A stretch of DNA of 64,000 bases from Achromobacter anxifer (GCF_903652925.1 NZ_CAHLAR010000004.1:1-64000); one strand, 5' to 3'; positions 16,217 to 24,870 are shown, counted from the stretch's first letter. Made by a program: numbers and translations. The notes: a model not told the origin generated them from the sequence alone.

Positions 16217-17191
16217 TCACGCGGCAGCCGGCAGCGCTTCGGGCTTGACCCGCACCGCGCGCAACACGCCGACGATCAGGCAGGCAATGCCGACCAGCGT
16301 CAGCGGCTGGGGCATCTGCCCGCGCAGGATGTAGGCATAGGCCAGCGCCGCCAGCGTTTCGAACACGATCAGTTGTCCGGCCAGCGCGGTGGGCAGGCGC
16401 TGGCTGGCTTCGTTCCAGCACAGGGTGCCCAGCCACGACGCGAACAGGCCGATGATCGCCATCAGGGCCAGGAAGACTTCGGGCCTGGGGCCGGCGGGCA
16501 TGGGAAAGGCGCTGCCGGTGGCGGCCATGCCTGCCCACAACAGCGCGTAGCCCGCCAGCGCCAGAGGCAGGGTGGCCACGCCCTGGGCCGTGGCCCAGGT
16601 GCGCGGGCTGCGATCGGGGTGGGCGCGCAGCCAGTCCGCATTGCGTAGCGGATACCAGGTCCAGCAGGCCACCGCGCCCAGCGCCAGCAGCGCGCCGATG
16701 GCGTAGCGCGACATGTCGGCATCGGCCTCCTGCCGCAGCGCCTGCAGCTCCACCTGGTTGACGCAGGCGATGCCCAGCGCGATCAGGGCCAGCGCGGGCG
16801 CCAGCCGTTTCCATGGCAGCCTGCCGTCGCGCCGGGCATTGCGCAGATTGGCGCTGATGGCGATGACCACCGGCAGGGTGCCGATGATCATGGTGGGCAG
16901 CGGGCCGCCGGCGCGCTGGATGGCGCTGGCCAGGCACAGGTAATACAGCAGGTTGCCGATGGCGGCCAGCTTCAGCGCCTCGATCCAGTCGGCGCGATTC
17001 AGTTGGCGAAGCCGGCGCCGGTCCAGCCAGGCCAGCGGCAGCGCGATCAGGCCGAAGGCCAGGTAGCGCGCCACGGATTGCAGCGCGGCCGGGTACTCCG
17101 GCAGCAGCAGGGGGCCCACGAACACCAGCCCCCACATCAGGCCGGCGGCCAGGGCGTAAAGGGTTCCAGCCCACATACAAACTCGCTTCAA
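16217..17191 (-). CDS. EamA/DMT-family transporter
   Basis: 324 residues with about ten hydrophobic helices arranged as two EamA repeats, the first starting ALAAGLMWGLVFVGP and the second near ALLALGAVACWTWYPL. These are inner-membrane exporters of amino acids or other metabolites. It sits in tandem (minus strand) after the AraC regulator that starts at 18128, from which it is separated by 67 bp; the regulator may control it. Confidence 0.9.
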   Translation of the reverse strand: MKRVCMWAGTLYALAAGLMWGLVFVGPLLLPEYPAALQSVARYLAFGLIALPLAWLDRRRLRQLNRADWIEALKLAAIGNLLYYLCLASAIQRAGGPLPTMIIGTLPVVIAISANLRNARRDGRLPWKRLAPALALIALGIACVNQVELQALRQEADADMSRYAIGALLALGAVACWTWYPLRNADWLRAHPDRSPRTWATAQGVATLPLALAGYALLWAGMAATGSAFPMPAGPRPEVFLALMAIIGLFASWLGTLCWNEASQRLPTALAGQLIVFETLAALAYAYILRGQMPQPLTLVGIACLIVGVLRAVRVKPEALPAAA

Positions 17192-17258
17192 GTCAGGGAT
17201 GCGGGCAGTCTAGCCAGGGCGCGGCGGACGCGTCTTGTACCAGATTGCTGCGCCCTGC

Positions 17259-18128
17259 TCAGGCGCGGACCTGCTTCTGATAGCGGGCGGGCGTGACGCC
17301 GTAGCGGCGGGCAAAGGCGCGGGTCAGATGCGCCTGGTCGGTCAGGCCCGAGGCCAGCGCCACCTGGGCGGGGGATTCTCCCGCAGCCAGCCGGCGCTTG
17401 GCCTCGAACAGGCGCAGGGCCATCAGCATCTGCTGCGGCGTGGCGTGGTATTGCGCCTGGAAGCTGCGCAGGAAATGGAACGGACTGAGGCCGGCCACGG
17501 CGGCCAGCTCGTCCAGCGTCAGGCGGCGTGACAGGTGCGCGCGCAGGTACTCGATGACAGGTGCGAAGCGCGGCGCGCCTTCGGCCGCTGCTGGGCGCAG
17601 CACCCGCGCGTGGCGGCGGAATTCGCCCAGCAGCGTGTACAGCGCGCTGTCGAACGCCAGGGGCTCGCGCGCCTGCCACAAGGCGTCGAGCAGGGCGGTG
17701 ATGCGCTGCGCGCCGGCGGCGTCATGGCCCACGGCGGCATCGAACCACCAGCCGCGTTCGCCGGTCACCCGCGTCACCACTTCAGGATCCAGATAGGCCA
17801 TGCGATAGCGCCAGCCGCCCTCGGTTTCGGCGCGGCCGGTATGCAATTCGTCCGGATTCATCAGCACCACCGAGCCCGACGGCGCCAGATGGTCCGCGCC
17901 GCGATAGCGGAAACGCTCGACGCCGGACTCGATCGCGCCCAGCCCGTAGGCTTCGTGGGTGTGCGGCTCGAAGGCATAGCGGACGATATGCGCGCGGTAC
18001 AGCTCCACGCCCGCCAGGTGCGGCGCATGGCGGAACTCGGCCCGGTCGCCAGGATGGTCGAACGCCGCCGGCACGCCCGGCATGGCGGGCGCGGCGGGAT
18101 CGGACGGGATGGTATCGGCGGGGCGCAT
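17259..18128 (-). CDS. AraC-family transcription regulator
   Basis: 289 residues. The N-terminal AraC-type cupin (about 30-170) contains EPHTHEAYGLGAIESG. The C-terminal double HTH (about 185-285) includes LTLDELAAVAGLSPFHFLRSF and the second-HTH signature ending GVTPARYQKQ. The ATG at 18128 begins just before the cupin; the frame extends to 18254, but the extra residues are unlike the family. It probably regulates the downstream EamA transporter. Confidence 0.9.
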   Translation of the reverse strand: MRPADTIPSDPAAPAMPGVPAAFDHPGDRAEFRHAPHLAGVELYRAHIVRYAFEPHTHEAYGLGAIESGVERFRYRGADHLAPSGSVVLMNPDELHTGRAETEGGWRYRMAYLDPEVVTRVTGERGWWFDAAVGHDAAGAQRITALLDALWQAREPLAFDSALYTLLGEFRRHARVLRPAAAEGAPRFAPVIEYLRAHLSRRLTLDELAAVAGLSPFHFLRSFQAQYHATPQQMLMALRLFEAKRRLAAGESPAQVALASGLTDQAHLTRAFARRYGVTPARYQKQVRA

Positions 18129-18198
18129 GGCTTGATTTAAGCATGCGGGCAAGCGACGCTGGGGGAGGCCGGAAGGGCGTTCAAGAAGTGAACAGACC

Positions 18199-19476
18199 CT
18201 AGGCGCCGGAAACTTCCCGCGCCCGCGCCAGCAGCAGTTCGCGTTCGCGCGCATTGCGCGTCATGCCGGCCGCGCGCTCGAATTCGGCGCGGGCCTCGGC
18301 GTTGCGCCCCAGCTTGGCCAGCAGGTCGGCGCGTACGCTGGGCAGCCAGTGGTAATTGGCCAGCGCAGGTTCCTGCGCCAGATGGTCGGCCAGGTCCAGC
18401 CCGGCTTGCGGGCCGAACGCCATGCCGACGGCGACGGCGCGGTTCAGTTCCACCACCGGCGATGGCATGGCCTGCGCCAGCGCGTCGTACAGCGCCACGA
18501 TGCGCGGCCAGTCGGTCTCCTCGGGCGCGCGGGCGCGGGCGTGGCAGGCGGCCAGTTCGGCCTGCAAGGCGTAGGGGCCGCGCGGACCGCCCAGGCTGTC
18601 GGACTGCGCCAGCGCCGCCAGCCCGCGGCGGATCAGCAGATGATCCCAGCGGCTGCGGTCTTGCTCCATCAGCAGCACGGGACGGCCTTGCGCGTCGGTG
18701 CGCGCGGGCAGGCGCGAAGCCTGCAATTCCATCAGCGCGGCCAGGCCATGGACCTCGCTGTCGGCAGGCGCCAGCTGTGCCAGGATGCGGCCCAGGCGCA
18801 GGGCTTCGTCGCATAGCGCCGGGCGCATCCAGTCGTCGCCGGACGTGGCCGAATAGCCCTCGTTGAAGATCAGGTAGATGACTTCCAGCACGGACGCCAG
18901 GCGCGGCGCGCGCTCCTCGGCCCGCGGCACCTCGAACGGCACCCTGGCGGCCGTCAGGCTGCGCTTGGCCCGCACGATGCGCTGGGCGATGGTCGATTCC
19001 GAAGCCAGGAAGGCGCGCGCGATTTCCGCCGTGGTCAGCCCGCCCAGCAGGCGCAGGGTGAGCGCCACGCGCGCCTCGGTGGACAGCAGCGGATGGCAGG
19101 CGGTGAACACCAGCCGCAGCAGGTCGTCGCCAATGTCGTCCTGGCGCGCGGCGTCCAGCGCGTCGACGAAGTCGGGCTCGACGTCGGCCTGCAGGGCTTC
19201 CAGCTCGCGGCCGATCTGCTCGTGCTTGCGCGTATGCAGCGCGTCCAGCCGCAGCCGGTCGCGGGCTCGGTTCTTGGCGGTAGTCATCAGCCAGGCTCCC
19301 GGGTTGTCCGGAACACCGGTTTTGGGCCAGTGTTCCAGGGCAGCGACCAAGGCATCCTGCGCCAGCTCCTCGGCCAGGCCGACGTCGCGCACCAGGCGCG
19401 CGACGCCGGCGATGACGCTGGCGGCCTCGATCCTCCAGACCGCCTCGATGGCGCGATGCGCGGCCGCCTGCGTCAT
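18199..19476 (-). CDS. ECF sigma factor with long C-terminal extension (ECF42 type)
   Basis: 425 residues, about twice a standard ECF factor. Sigma region 2 is at about 15-85. Region 4 (about 115-170) contains LLGGLTTAEIARAFLASES. The C-terminal half (about 180-425) is helical and carries DWPRIVALYDAL and VVELNRAVAV, recognisable features of the ECF42 group, whose extension is needed for activity. No anti-sigma gene is nearby, as usual for that group. The start overlaps the VOC stop by 4 bp, so it is the last gene of a YCII-SRPBCC-VOC-sigma operon. It probably transcribes that operon from the promoter at 20935-20962. Confidence 0.93.
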   Translation of the reverse strand: MTQAAAHRAIEAVWRIEAASVIAGVARLVRDVGLAEELAQDALVAALEHWPKTGVPDNPGAWLMTTAKNRARDRLRLDALHTRKHEQIGRELEALQADVEPDFVDALDAARQDDIGDDLLRLVFTACHPLLSTEARVALTLRLLGGLTTAEIARAFLASESTIAQRIVRAKRSLTAARVPFEVPRAEERAPRLASVLEVIYLIFNEGYSATSGDDWMRPALCDEALRLGRILAQLAPADSEVHGLAALMELQASRLPARTDAQGRPVLLMEQDRSRWDHLLIRRGLAALAQSDSLGGPRGPYALQAELAACHARARAPEETDWPRIVALYDALAQAMPSPVVELNRAVAVGMAFGPQAGLDLADHLAQEPALANYHWLPSVRADLLAKLGRNAEARAEFERAAGMTRNARERELLLARAREVSGA

Positions 19477-19880
19477 ACGTTGGGGACTTCGCCAGGGACC
19501 ATGTAGATCAGTTCCCAGACGTGGCCGTCCAGGTCCTCGAAGCCATGAGCGTACATGAAGCCATGGTCCTGCGGCTGGCGCGGCGCGGTGCCGCCGGCGG
19601 CCAGGGCGCGCGCCACCTGCTCGTCCACTTCGGCGCGGCTGTCGCAGGACAGCGCGATCAGCACCTCGGTGGTCTTGGTGGCGTCGGCCACCGGCTTGCC
19701 GGTGAAGGTCTGGAAGAAGTCCTTCACCAGCAGCATGACGTAGATGCTGTCGCTCACGACCATGCAGGCGCCCTGGTCGTTGGTGAACTGCGGATTGAAG
19801 CTGAAGCCCAGGCTCTTGAAGAAGGCCTGCGATTTCTGCATGTCGCTGATGGGGAGATTGACGAAGATCTGGTTGTGCAT
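19473..19880 (-). CDS. VOC-family protein in the ECF42 operon
   Basis: 135 residues with VOC fold features: QIFVNLPISDMQKSQAFF at the N-terminus, and GFEDLDGHVWELIY near the C-terminus with the Glu typical of the metal site. It belongs to the group related to lactoylglutathione lyases and fosfomycin-resistance proteins, but its substrate is unknown. It overlaps the sigma gene by 4 bp and is 16 bp after the SRPBCC gene. VOC and YCII proteins are usual neighbours of ECF42 factors. Confidence 0.9.
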   Translation of the reverse strand: MHNQIFVNLPISDMQKSQAFFKSLGFSFNPQFTNDQGACMVVSDSIYVMLLVKDFFQTFTGKPVADATKTTEVLIALSCDSRAEVDEQVARALAAGGTAPRQPQDHGFMYAHGFEDLDGHVWELIYMVPGEVPNV

Positions 19881-19896
19881 GATGTTCCCGCGTCCT

Positions 19897-20442
19897 TTAT
19901 TTGGTATTTGAGTCCTGGCGCCTTTCTGCCAGGGCTTTGAGGTTGGCCAGCCCGTCTTCGAAGTCCTTCCCGACCATGCTGTCCATGTTGAAAAACAGAT
20001 GCATCAGTTTGGCGATGTAATTGAGCCGGCCCTCCATGGCCCAGGTGACTTGCGTGCCGTCGCCAGCCGGCGCAAGGGTGAAGGTGACCTGATTGACCGC
20101 GGCGAACGGCTTCACGAAGGTCAGCCGCAAGGTCACGGTCGAATCCGGCACGGCGGTCTCGATCCGCATGTCGCCCACGCCCACCTTGTCGCTTTCCCAG
20201 GCGTAGGTCGCGCCCGGGCCCGCAGTGACCGCGCCGTAGCTGCCCTTGATGGCGGGATCCTTCTTTTCGTAGGGGTTCCAGGTGTTGAACGCGTGCAGAT
20301 CGTTGATCAGGGGGAACACGCGTCCGGGCGGCGCCTGGATCTGCGCGCTGCGTTCGACGCGGAAACTGTCCGGACGCGTGGTGGCGTAGAGCAGCACCAC
20401 GGCGATGGCGGCCAGGACGATGAGCAGCAGGGTTTTCAGCAT
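19897..20442 (-). CDS. SRPBCC (START/polyketide-cyclase-like) protein with N-terminal anchor
   Basis: 181 residues. An N-terminal hydrophobic helix (about 2-19) is followed by an SRPBCC ligand-binding fold: RSAQIQAPPGRVFPLINDLH starts strand 1 and helix 1, then FNTWNPYEKKDP, and the C-terminal helix is near 140-165. The lone N-terminal helix suggests a membrane-tethered hydrophobic-ligand pocket on the periplasmic side. It is second in the ECF42 operon. The role is unknown. Confidence 0.88.
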   Translation of the reverse strand: MLKTLLLIVLAAIAVVLLYATTRPDSFRVERSAQIQAPPGRVFPLINDLHAFNTWNPYEKKDPAIKGSYGAVTAGPGATYAWESDKVGVGDMRIETAVPDSTVTLRLTFVKPFAAVNQVTFTLAPAGDGTQVTWAMEGRLNYIAKLMHLFFNMDSMVGKDFEDGLANLKALAERRQDSNTK

Positions 20443-20469
20443 GAATGGGATCCGGTGGGGGGGGGGCGC

Positions 20470-20880
20470 TTATTGGCCGTTGCCCGCGATCTGGCGGAAG
20501 CGTTCGACGCCTTCGCTGGGGCCCAGCTCGTCCAGCTCGAACAGCTGGCGCACTTCGACGGAGCAGGGCTGGTCCGGGAACGGGTCCGGAAAGCGCAGCG
20601 CCCATTGCATGGCTTCCTCGCGCGAGCGCACCTGGATCAAGGTGTAGCCGGCGATCAGCTCCTTGGTTTCGGCGAACGGGCCGTCCACGACCTTGCGTTC
20701 GCCCTTGTCGTAATGCACGCGCCAGCCCTTGGACGAGGGCTGCAGGCCATTGGCGTCCAGCAGCACGCCGGCCTTGGCCAGGGCTTCGTGATAGGTCGCC
20801 ATGGTGGAGAGCATGCTTTCCTCCGGCATCACGCCGGCTTCACTGTCCGCCGTGGCGCGGACGATGATCATGTATCGCAT
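20470..20880 (-). CDS. YCII/DGPF-domain protein, first gene of the ECF42 operon
   Basis: 136 residues. The DGPF motif is present as VDGPFAETKELIAGYTLI, within the alpha/beta YCII fold (MRYMIIVRATADSEAG at the N-terminus). YCII-like proteins are the most frequent partners of ECF42 sigma factors, and their biochemical activity is unclear. AGGAG lies eight bases before the ATG. A promoter with ECF42-like elements lies 55-82 bp upstream. Confidence 0.92.
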   Translation of the reverse strand: MRYMIIVRATADSEAGVMPEESMLSTMATYHEALAKAGVLLDANGLQPSSKGWRVHYDKGERKVVDGPFAETKELIAGYTLIQVRSREEAMQWALRFPDPFPDQPCSVEVRQLFELDELGPSEGVERFRQIAGNGQ

Positions 20881-20934
20881 TTCTGAGACTCCTGGATTCG
20901 GATTACCGAGCCCGTTATCGGGCTTGTACTGGCA

Positions 20935-20962
20935 CGACGAACGGCAAGACGCGGAATCGACA
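20935..20962 (-). promoter_or_regulatory. Candidate ECF42-dependent promoter of the YCII operon
   Basis: On the minus strand TGTCGA (20962-20957) is followed after exactly 17 bp by CGTCG (20939-20935). As I recall, TGTCGA at -35 and a CGTC/CGAC-type -10 are what is reported for ECF42 promoters. The element lies 55 bp before the YCII start, a sensible 5' leader length. This would make the sigma gene self-activating. Confidence 0.6.
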
Positions 20963-20974
20963 GAAAAAAGTCAC

Positions 20975-20994
20975 ACCTAGGGTAAGTACTAGGT
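20975..20994. promoter_or_regulatory. ACCTAG-N8-CTAGGT dyad near the ECF42 promoter
   Basis: A perfect 6-bp inverted repeat with an 8-bp spacer lies just upstream of the ECF42-type -35 element. It is also about 100 bp before the divergent lipoprotein gene. The inner 5+8+5 arrangement is identical to the dyad at 5249-5266. The binding protein is unknown. Confidence 0.5.
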
Positions 20995-21092
20995 TTGGGT
21001 GGTGGGGCGGCGCGAAACCTGGTTACAAAGGCTCAGCCCTGGTTGCCACGCGCGTCCATACACTCGCTGCGTCTACAACTTTGAATAGCGAT

Positions 21093-21245
21093 ATGAAAAT
21101 CCTGTGCAGCCTTGCCTTGCTGACGGCCTTGCTTTCGGGCTGTGCCGTCTACACCCCCAGCGGTTCGGTGGTGGTCGATCCGCACGACGGCGGCGGCCGC
21201 GGCGGCTTCTGTCCGCCGGGTCAGGCCAAGAAAGGAAATTGTTGA
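21093..21245 (+). CDS. 50-residue lipoprotein
   Basis: A short gene: MKILCSLALLTALLSGC forms a lipoprotein signal peptide with lipobox LSGC and lipidated C17. The mature part has only about 33 residues: a Ser/Thr/Val segment, a Gly-rich loop (GGGRGG) and a C-terminus CPPGQAKKGNC with two Cys that could form a disulphide. Small lipoproteins with a C-P-P-G-x-A-K-K-G-x-C ending occur widely in Gram-negative bacteria and have no assigned role. There is no clear ribosome site. It is divergent from the ECF42 operon and shares its 212-bp upstream region. Confidence 0.75.
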   Translation: MKILCSLALLTALLSGCAVYTPSGSVVVDPHDGGGRGGFCPPGQAKKGNC

Positions 21246-21281
21246 AGCGGGGCCCGGACGTACGCCGTCCGGGATCCTTGC

Positions 21282-21635
21282 CTACATGAAGCAGGGGCCA
21301 AGTTCGCGGACTTCGACCGTGGCCCATTGGGCGGCAGGGCATTCGGCCGCCAGGGCCAGCGCCTCTTCGCGGGTGTCGCAGTTCAGCAGGAAAAAGCCGC
21401 CGATCATTTCCTTGGCTTCGGCGTAGGGGCCGTCGACCAGTGAGCGTTCGCCGTCGCGGATGCGCAGCCGAACGGATTCCGATTCGGACTTCAGGGATTC
21501 GGCGCGGACCAGCAGGCCGCGCGAACTCAGGTCTTCGGCGTAGCGCACCATTTGCGCGTAGGCTTCGCGGCCCTCTTGGGGCGTGCGCTGGGCGCGCTGG
21601 CCCACGGGTTCGACGATGAAAAGCAGATAGGACAT
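21282..21635 (-). CDS. Second YCII/DGPF-domain protein
   Basis: 117 residues. The YCII motif appears as VDGPYAEAKEMIGGFFLL, with MSYLLFIVEPVGQRAQ at the N-terminus. It is a paralogue of the YCII protein at 20470-20880, placed just beyond the small lipoprotein. GGAAGA lies before the ATG. No TGTCGA -35 element was seen within its upstream gap, so it may be controlled separately from the sigma operon. Confidence 0.9.
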   Translation of the reverse strand: MSYLLFIVEPVGQRAQRTPQEGREAYAQMVRYAEDLSSRGLLVRAESLKSESESVRLRIRDGERSLVDGPYAEAKEMIGGFFLLNCDTREEALALAAECPAAQWATVEVRELGPCFM

Positions 21636-21752
21636 GGGATCTTCCAGTGCGGACTGCCGATAAGGTTCGCTAGATTACCGCTGTTTGTTGCGCCTGTGCG
21701 ATCGGGCGCGGACGGCCCTGGCCTTCTTTGTAAGCAGAGGTTGGCGCTCGGC

Positions 21753-22181
21753 TCATCCGTCGTCCCGCAGCACCGGAACCCCGGTGCGGGGATTCACCAG
21801 CGTGACGTTTTCCAGCGCCTTGATGCGCCAGGCGCCGGCCTGCCGCGTCATGACGGCCAGGATCAGCGTGTCGACGGCATGGACCCCGGCCGGGTGGGCC
21901 GCGCCGGCGGCCAGACGGCTCCAGAAGTGCACGACCGCGGCATCCTCGCCCAGCGGCGTCACATCGATGAGTTCGTTCGCCAGCGTCGAGTCGCTATAGA
22001 TGCTGGCGTGGATGGGGGCGTGCATCTTGACGATCTCGTCGACGCCGCGCACGTAATGGCCGAACCGGTTCACGAAGGTCGCGTCCTCATGGAACAGCGC
22101 GCCCAGCGCCTGCATGTCGTGGGCGTTCCAGGCGGCCTGGAAGGCGGAGGGCGCATCGGCGGGTTTTTCCATCTGTGTCAT
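21753..22181 (-). CDS. SnoaL/SgcJ-like (NTF2-fold) protein
   Basis: 142 residues with an NTF2/SnoaL cone fold: AFQAAWNAHDMQALGALFHE (helix and first Asp motif), then FVNRFGHYVRG and a C-terminal strand set ending AWRIKALENVTLVNP. It is the SgcJ/EcaC family type, usually annotated as a small enzyme of unknown function. The start at MTQMEKPAD is set by homology with the family; the open frame continues far upstream, antisense to the SulP gene, which is an artefact of GC-rich DNA. Confidence 0.85.
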   Translation of the reverse strand: MTQMEKPADAPSAFQAAWNAHDMQALGALFHEDATFVNRFGHYVRGVDEIVKMHAPIHASIYSDSTLANELIDVTPLGEDAAVVHFWSRLAAGAAHPAGVHAVDTLILAVMTRQAGAWRIKALENVTLVNPRTGVPVLRDDG

Positions 22182-22325
22182 CTGGGTCCTCGCGGGTGTC
22201 TGTGTGAACAGCGCCGTCGCAGGCGCCGGCCCGGGTCTGCGGGCGCAGACGTGAATAATGCGGCAGACTATGGAGTTCGCGCCATTGGATTTGCAGCCTG
22301 ACACCTGGTTCCGGCTGCCGGCCCC

Positions 22326-24101
22326 ATGACTGACCAAGGTTCCATGGCTACGCCTACGCCCGACACCTCGCAAACATCGACTCCCGGAGCCGCTCCCGAG
22401 CCCGCCCCCGTCTGGCTGCGCTGGCTGCCCGGCCTGGCCGCGCTGCGCTCCTACCAGGCCGCCTGGCTGCCGAAGGACCTGGCCGCCGGCCTGGTGTTGA
22501 CGACCATGCTGGTGCCGGTGGGCATCGCCTACGCCGAGGCGTCCGGCGTGCCCGGCGTCTACGGTCTCTATGCCACCATCATCCCGCTGCTGGCCTACGC
22601 GCTGTTCGGCCCCAGCCGGATCCTGGTGCTGGGGCCGGATTCGGCGCTGGCGGCGCCCATCCTGGCGGTGGTGCTCAGCGTTTCCGACGGCGACCCCATG
22701 CGCGCGGTGGCGGCGGCGGGCCTGATGGCCATCGTCGCCGGATTGTTCTGCATCGTGATGGGCCTGCTGCGGCTGGGCTTCATCACCGAGCTGCTGTCCA
22801 AGCCGATCCGCTACGGCTACATGAACGGGATCGCGCTGACCGTGCTGGTCAGCCAGCTGCCCAAGCTGTTCGCGGTGTCGATCGACGATGCCGGTCCGCT
22901 GCGCGAACTGTGGCAGCTGGGGCAGGCCGTGTTCCGCGGCGAGACCAACGGGTACAGCCTGGCGGTCGGCGCGGCCACGCTGGCGCTGATCCTGGTGCTC
23001 AAGCGCTTCGAGCGCGTGCCTGGCATCCTGATCGCGGTGATCCTGGCCACGCTGGCGGTCAGCCTGCTGCACCTGGACGAGCAGGGCGTGAAGGTGCTGG
23101 GCGAGATTCCCCAAGGCCTGCCCAGCTTCGCGCTGCCCTGGCTCAGCAATGCGGACCTGGTCAAGATCGCGCTGGGCGGCTGCGCCGTGGCGCTGATCGC
23201 CTTCGCGGACACCAGCGTGCTGTCGCGCACCTATGCCGCGCGCACGAACTCGAAGGTGGACCCCAACCAGGAAATGGTGGGGCTGGGCGTGGCCAATCTG
23301 GCCGCTGGCTTCTTCCAGGGCTTTCCGATCAGCAGCAGCGCCTCGCGCACGCCGGTGGCCGAGGCCGCGGGGGCGCGCACGCAGCTCACGGGCGTGGTGG
23401 GCGCGGTCGCCGTGGCCGGCCTGCTGGTGGCGGCGCCGAACCTGCTGCGCTACCTGCCCAGCAGCGCGCTGGCCGCCGTGGTGATCGCCGCCGCCATCGG
23501 CCTGTTCGAATTCAAGGACTTGCGGCGCATCTACCGCATCCAGCAATGGGAATTCTGGCTGTCCATGGCCTGCTTTGCCGGCGTGGCCGTGTTCGGGGCG
23601 ATTCCCGGCATCTGCCTGGCCGTGGTCATCGCCGTCATCGAGTTCCTGTGGGACGGCTGGCGTCCGCACTTCGCGATACTGGGCCGCGTGCCGAACCTGC
23701 GCGGCTACCACGACCTGAAGCGCTATCCGCAGGCCTCGCTGATCGACGGCCTGGTGCTGTTCCGCTGGGACGCGCCGCTGTTCTTCGCCAATGCCGAACT
23801 GTTCCAGCAACGGTTGATGGAAGCGGTGGACGCTTCCCCTACGCCGGTGCGGCGCGTGGTGGTGGCGGCCGAGCCCGTCACCAGCGTCGACGTCACCTCG
23901 GCGGACATGCTGCGCGAGCTGAGCCGCAGCCTGGCCGAAAAAGGCGTCGCGCTGCACTTCGCCGAGATGAAGGATCCGGTGCGCGACAAGCTCAAGCGCT
24001 TCGAGCTGTCCGAGGTGTTCAGCAGCGACCGCTTCCATCCCACGGTGGGCAGCGCGGTCGACAGCTATCTGGAAAGCGCGGCCGGCCATCCCGGGGATTA
24101 G
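22326..24101 (+). CDS. SulP-family anion transporter
   Basis: 591 residues. About 12-14 membrane helices begin with the family motif YGLYATIIPLLAYALFGPSR (about 79-98) after a 45-residue cytoplasmic N-terminus. A cytoplasmic STAS domain is at about 460-580 (GLVLFRWDAPLFFANAELF, then VTSVDVTSADMLREL). SulP proteins carry sulphate, bicarbonate or dicarboxylates. The ATG at 22326 has no strong ribosome site and a second in-frame ATG lies at 22344, so the exact start is uncertain by six codons. Confidence 0.93.
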   Translation: MTDQGSMATPTPDTSQTSTPGAAPEPAPVWLRWLPGLAALRSYQAAWLPKDLAAGLVLTTMLVPVGIAYAEASGVPGVYGLYATIIPLLAYALFGPSRILVLGPDSALAAPILAVVLSVSDGDPMRAVAAAGLMAIVAGLFCIVMGLLRLGFITELLSKPIRYGYMNGIALTVLVSQLPKLFAVSIDDAGPLRELWQLGQAVFRGETNGYSLAVGAATLALILVLKRFERVPGILIAVILATLAVSLLHLDEQGVKVLGEIPQGLPSFALPWLSNADLVKIALGGCAVALIAFADTSVLSRTYAARTNSKVDPNQEMVGLGVANLAAGFFQGFPISSSASRTPVAEAAGARTQLTGVVGAVAVAGLLVAAPNLLRYLPSSALAAVVIAAAIGLFEFKDLRRIYRIQQWEFWLSMACFAGVAVFGAIPGICLAVVIAVIEFLWDGWRPHFAILGRVPNLRGYHDLKRYPQASLIDGLVLFRWDAPLFFANAELFQQRLMEAVDASPTPVRRVVVAAEPVTSVDVTSADMLRELSRSLAEKGVALHFAEMKDPVRDKLKRFELSEVFSSDRFHPTVGSAVDSYLESAAGHPGD

Positions 24102-24137
24102 GGCCCGCGCAAAGCGGTATTAATTCCCTGCGCACTG

Positions 24138-24770
24138 CTAGGCCATCAACACCGCCAACTGTTCGCCGAACAGGATCAGGGCGATGACGATCATCGCCAG
24201 CCCCGAGAACTGGCTGACCCTGCGCGCCGCCGCCGGGCGCGTTTGCAGGACCGCCTTCGATCCCAATCCCACCAGGGTGTAGATCACCGCGCAGTTGAGG
24301 ATCTGCAGTATGCCCAGCGCGGTGATCTGGGTCGAAATCGGCCAGGCGCCGTCGCGGCTGGTGAACTGCGGCAGCAAGGCCAGGAACAGCAGGATGGCCT
24401 TGGGGTTCACGCCGCTGACCGCGAAGCCGCGCGCGGCCCAGGCCAGCCAATGGCCCGCGGCCTGGGTCTCGCCGGCCTTGGGCTCGGCGGGATGGGCCAG
24501 CACGTTGGCGCCGAGCCACAGCAGATAGGCCGCGCCCACCAGCGTCAGGACGGTAAGAATGGCGGGTTGGCTTGCCACCAGGGCGCCGATGCCCGCCGCG
24601 ACCACCATGGTGATCATCAGATAGCCGGTCAACATGCCCGCCACCGCGGGCAACACCGCCTTGTCGCGCAGGCCGGCGGAAATGGCATACGCCCAATCCG
24701 CGCCCGGAACCACCACCAGCGAAAGCGAAACAAGCCAGAACGCCACCAAGTTGCCGGTTTCCAACTGCAT
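24138..24770 (-). CDS. LysE-family amino-acid exporter
   Basis: 210 residues with about six membrane helices and the LysE/RhtB pattern: VVPGADWAYAISAGLRDK near the N-terminus and GFAVSGVNPKAILLFLALLPQF centrally. It exports amino acids or related metabolites. The start at 24770 is the family-typical one; a longer frame to 24932 would overlap the divergent Lrp gene. The divergent Lrp regulator is its likely controller. Confidence 0.9.
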   Translation of the reverse strand: MQLETGNLVAFWLVSLSLVVVPGADWAYAISAGLRDKAVLPAVAGMLTGYLMITMVVAAGIGALVASQPAILTVLTLVGAAYLLWLGANVLAHPAEPKAGETQAAGHWLAWAARGFAVSGVNPKAILLFLALLPQFTSRDGAWPISTQITALGILQILNCAVIYTLVGLGSKAVLQTRPAAARRVSQFSGLAMIVIALILFGEQLAVLMA

Positions 24771-24870
24771 ACCCCAAATGAATCTCAGGCGGGGAATGTT
24801 ATCGGCGAAGCAGGGGGAAGTGCTCCCGCTATCTACCTGAGACATCGGGATGTTGGGTAGAATCTTCCTC

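Noticed and set aside
21753-24089. 778-codon minus-strand frame joining the SnoaL-like gene to sequence antisense to SulP
   Set aside because: Only the last 142 codons have protein-like features; the rest is antisense shadow of the SulP gene.
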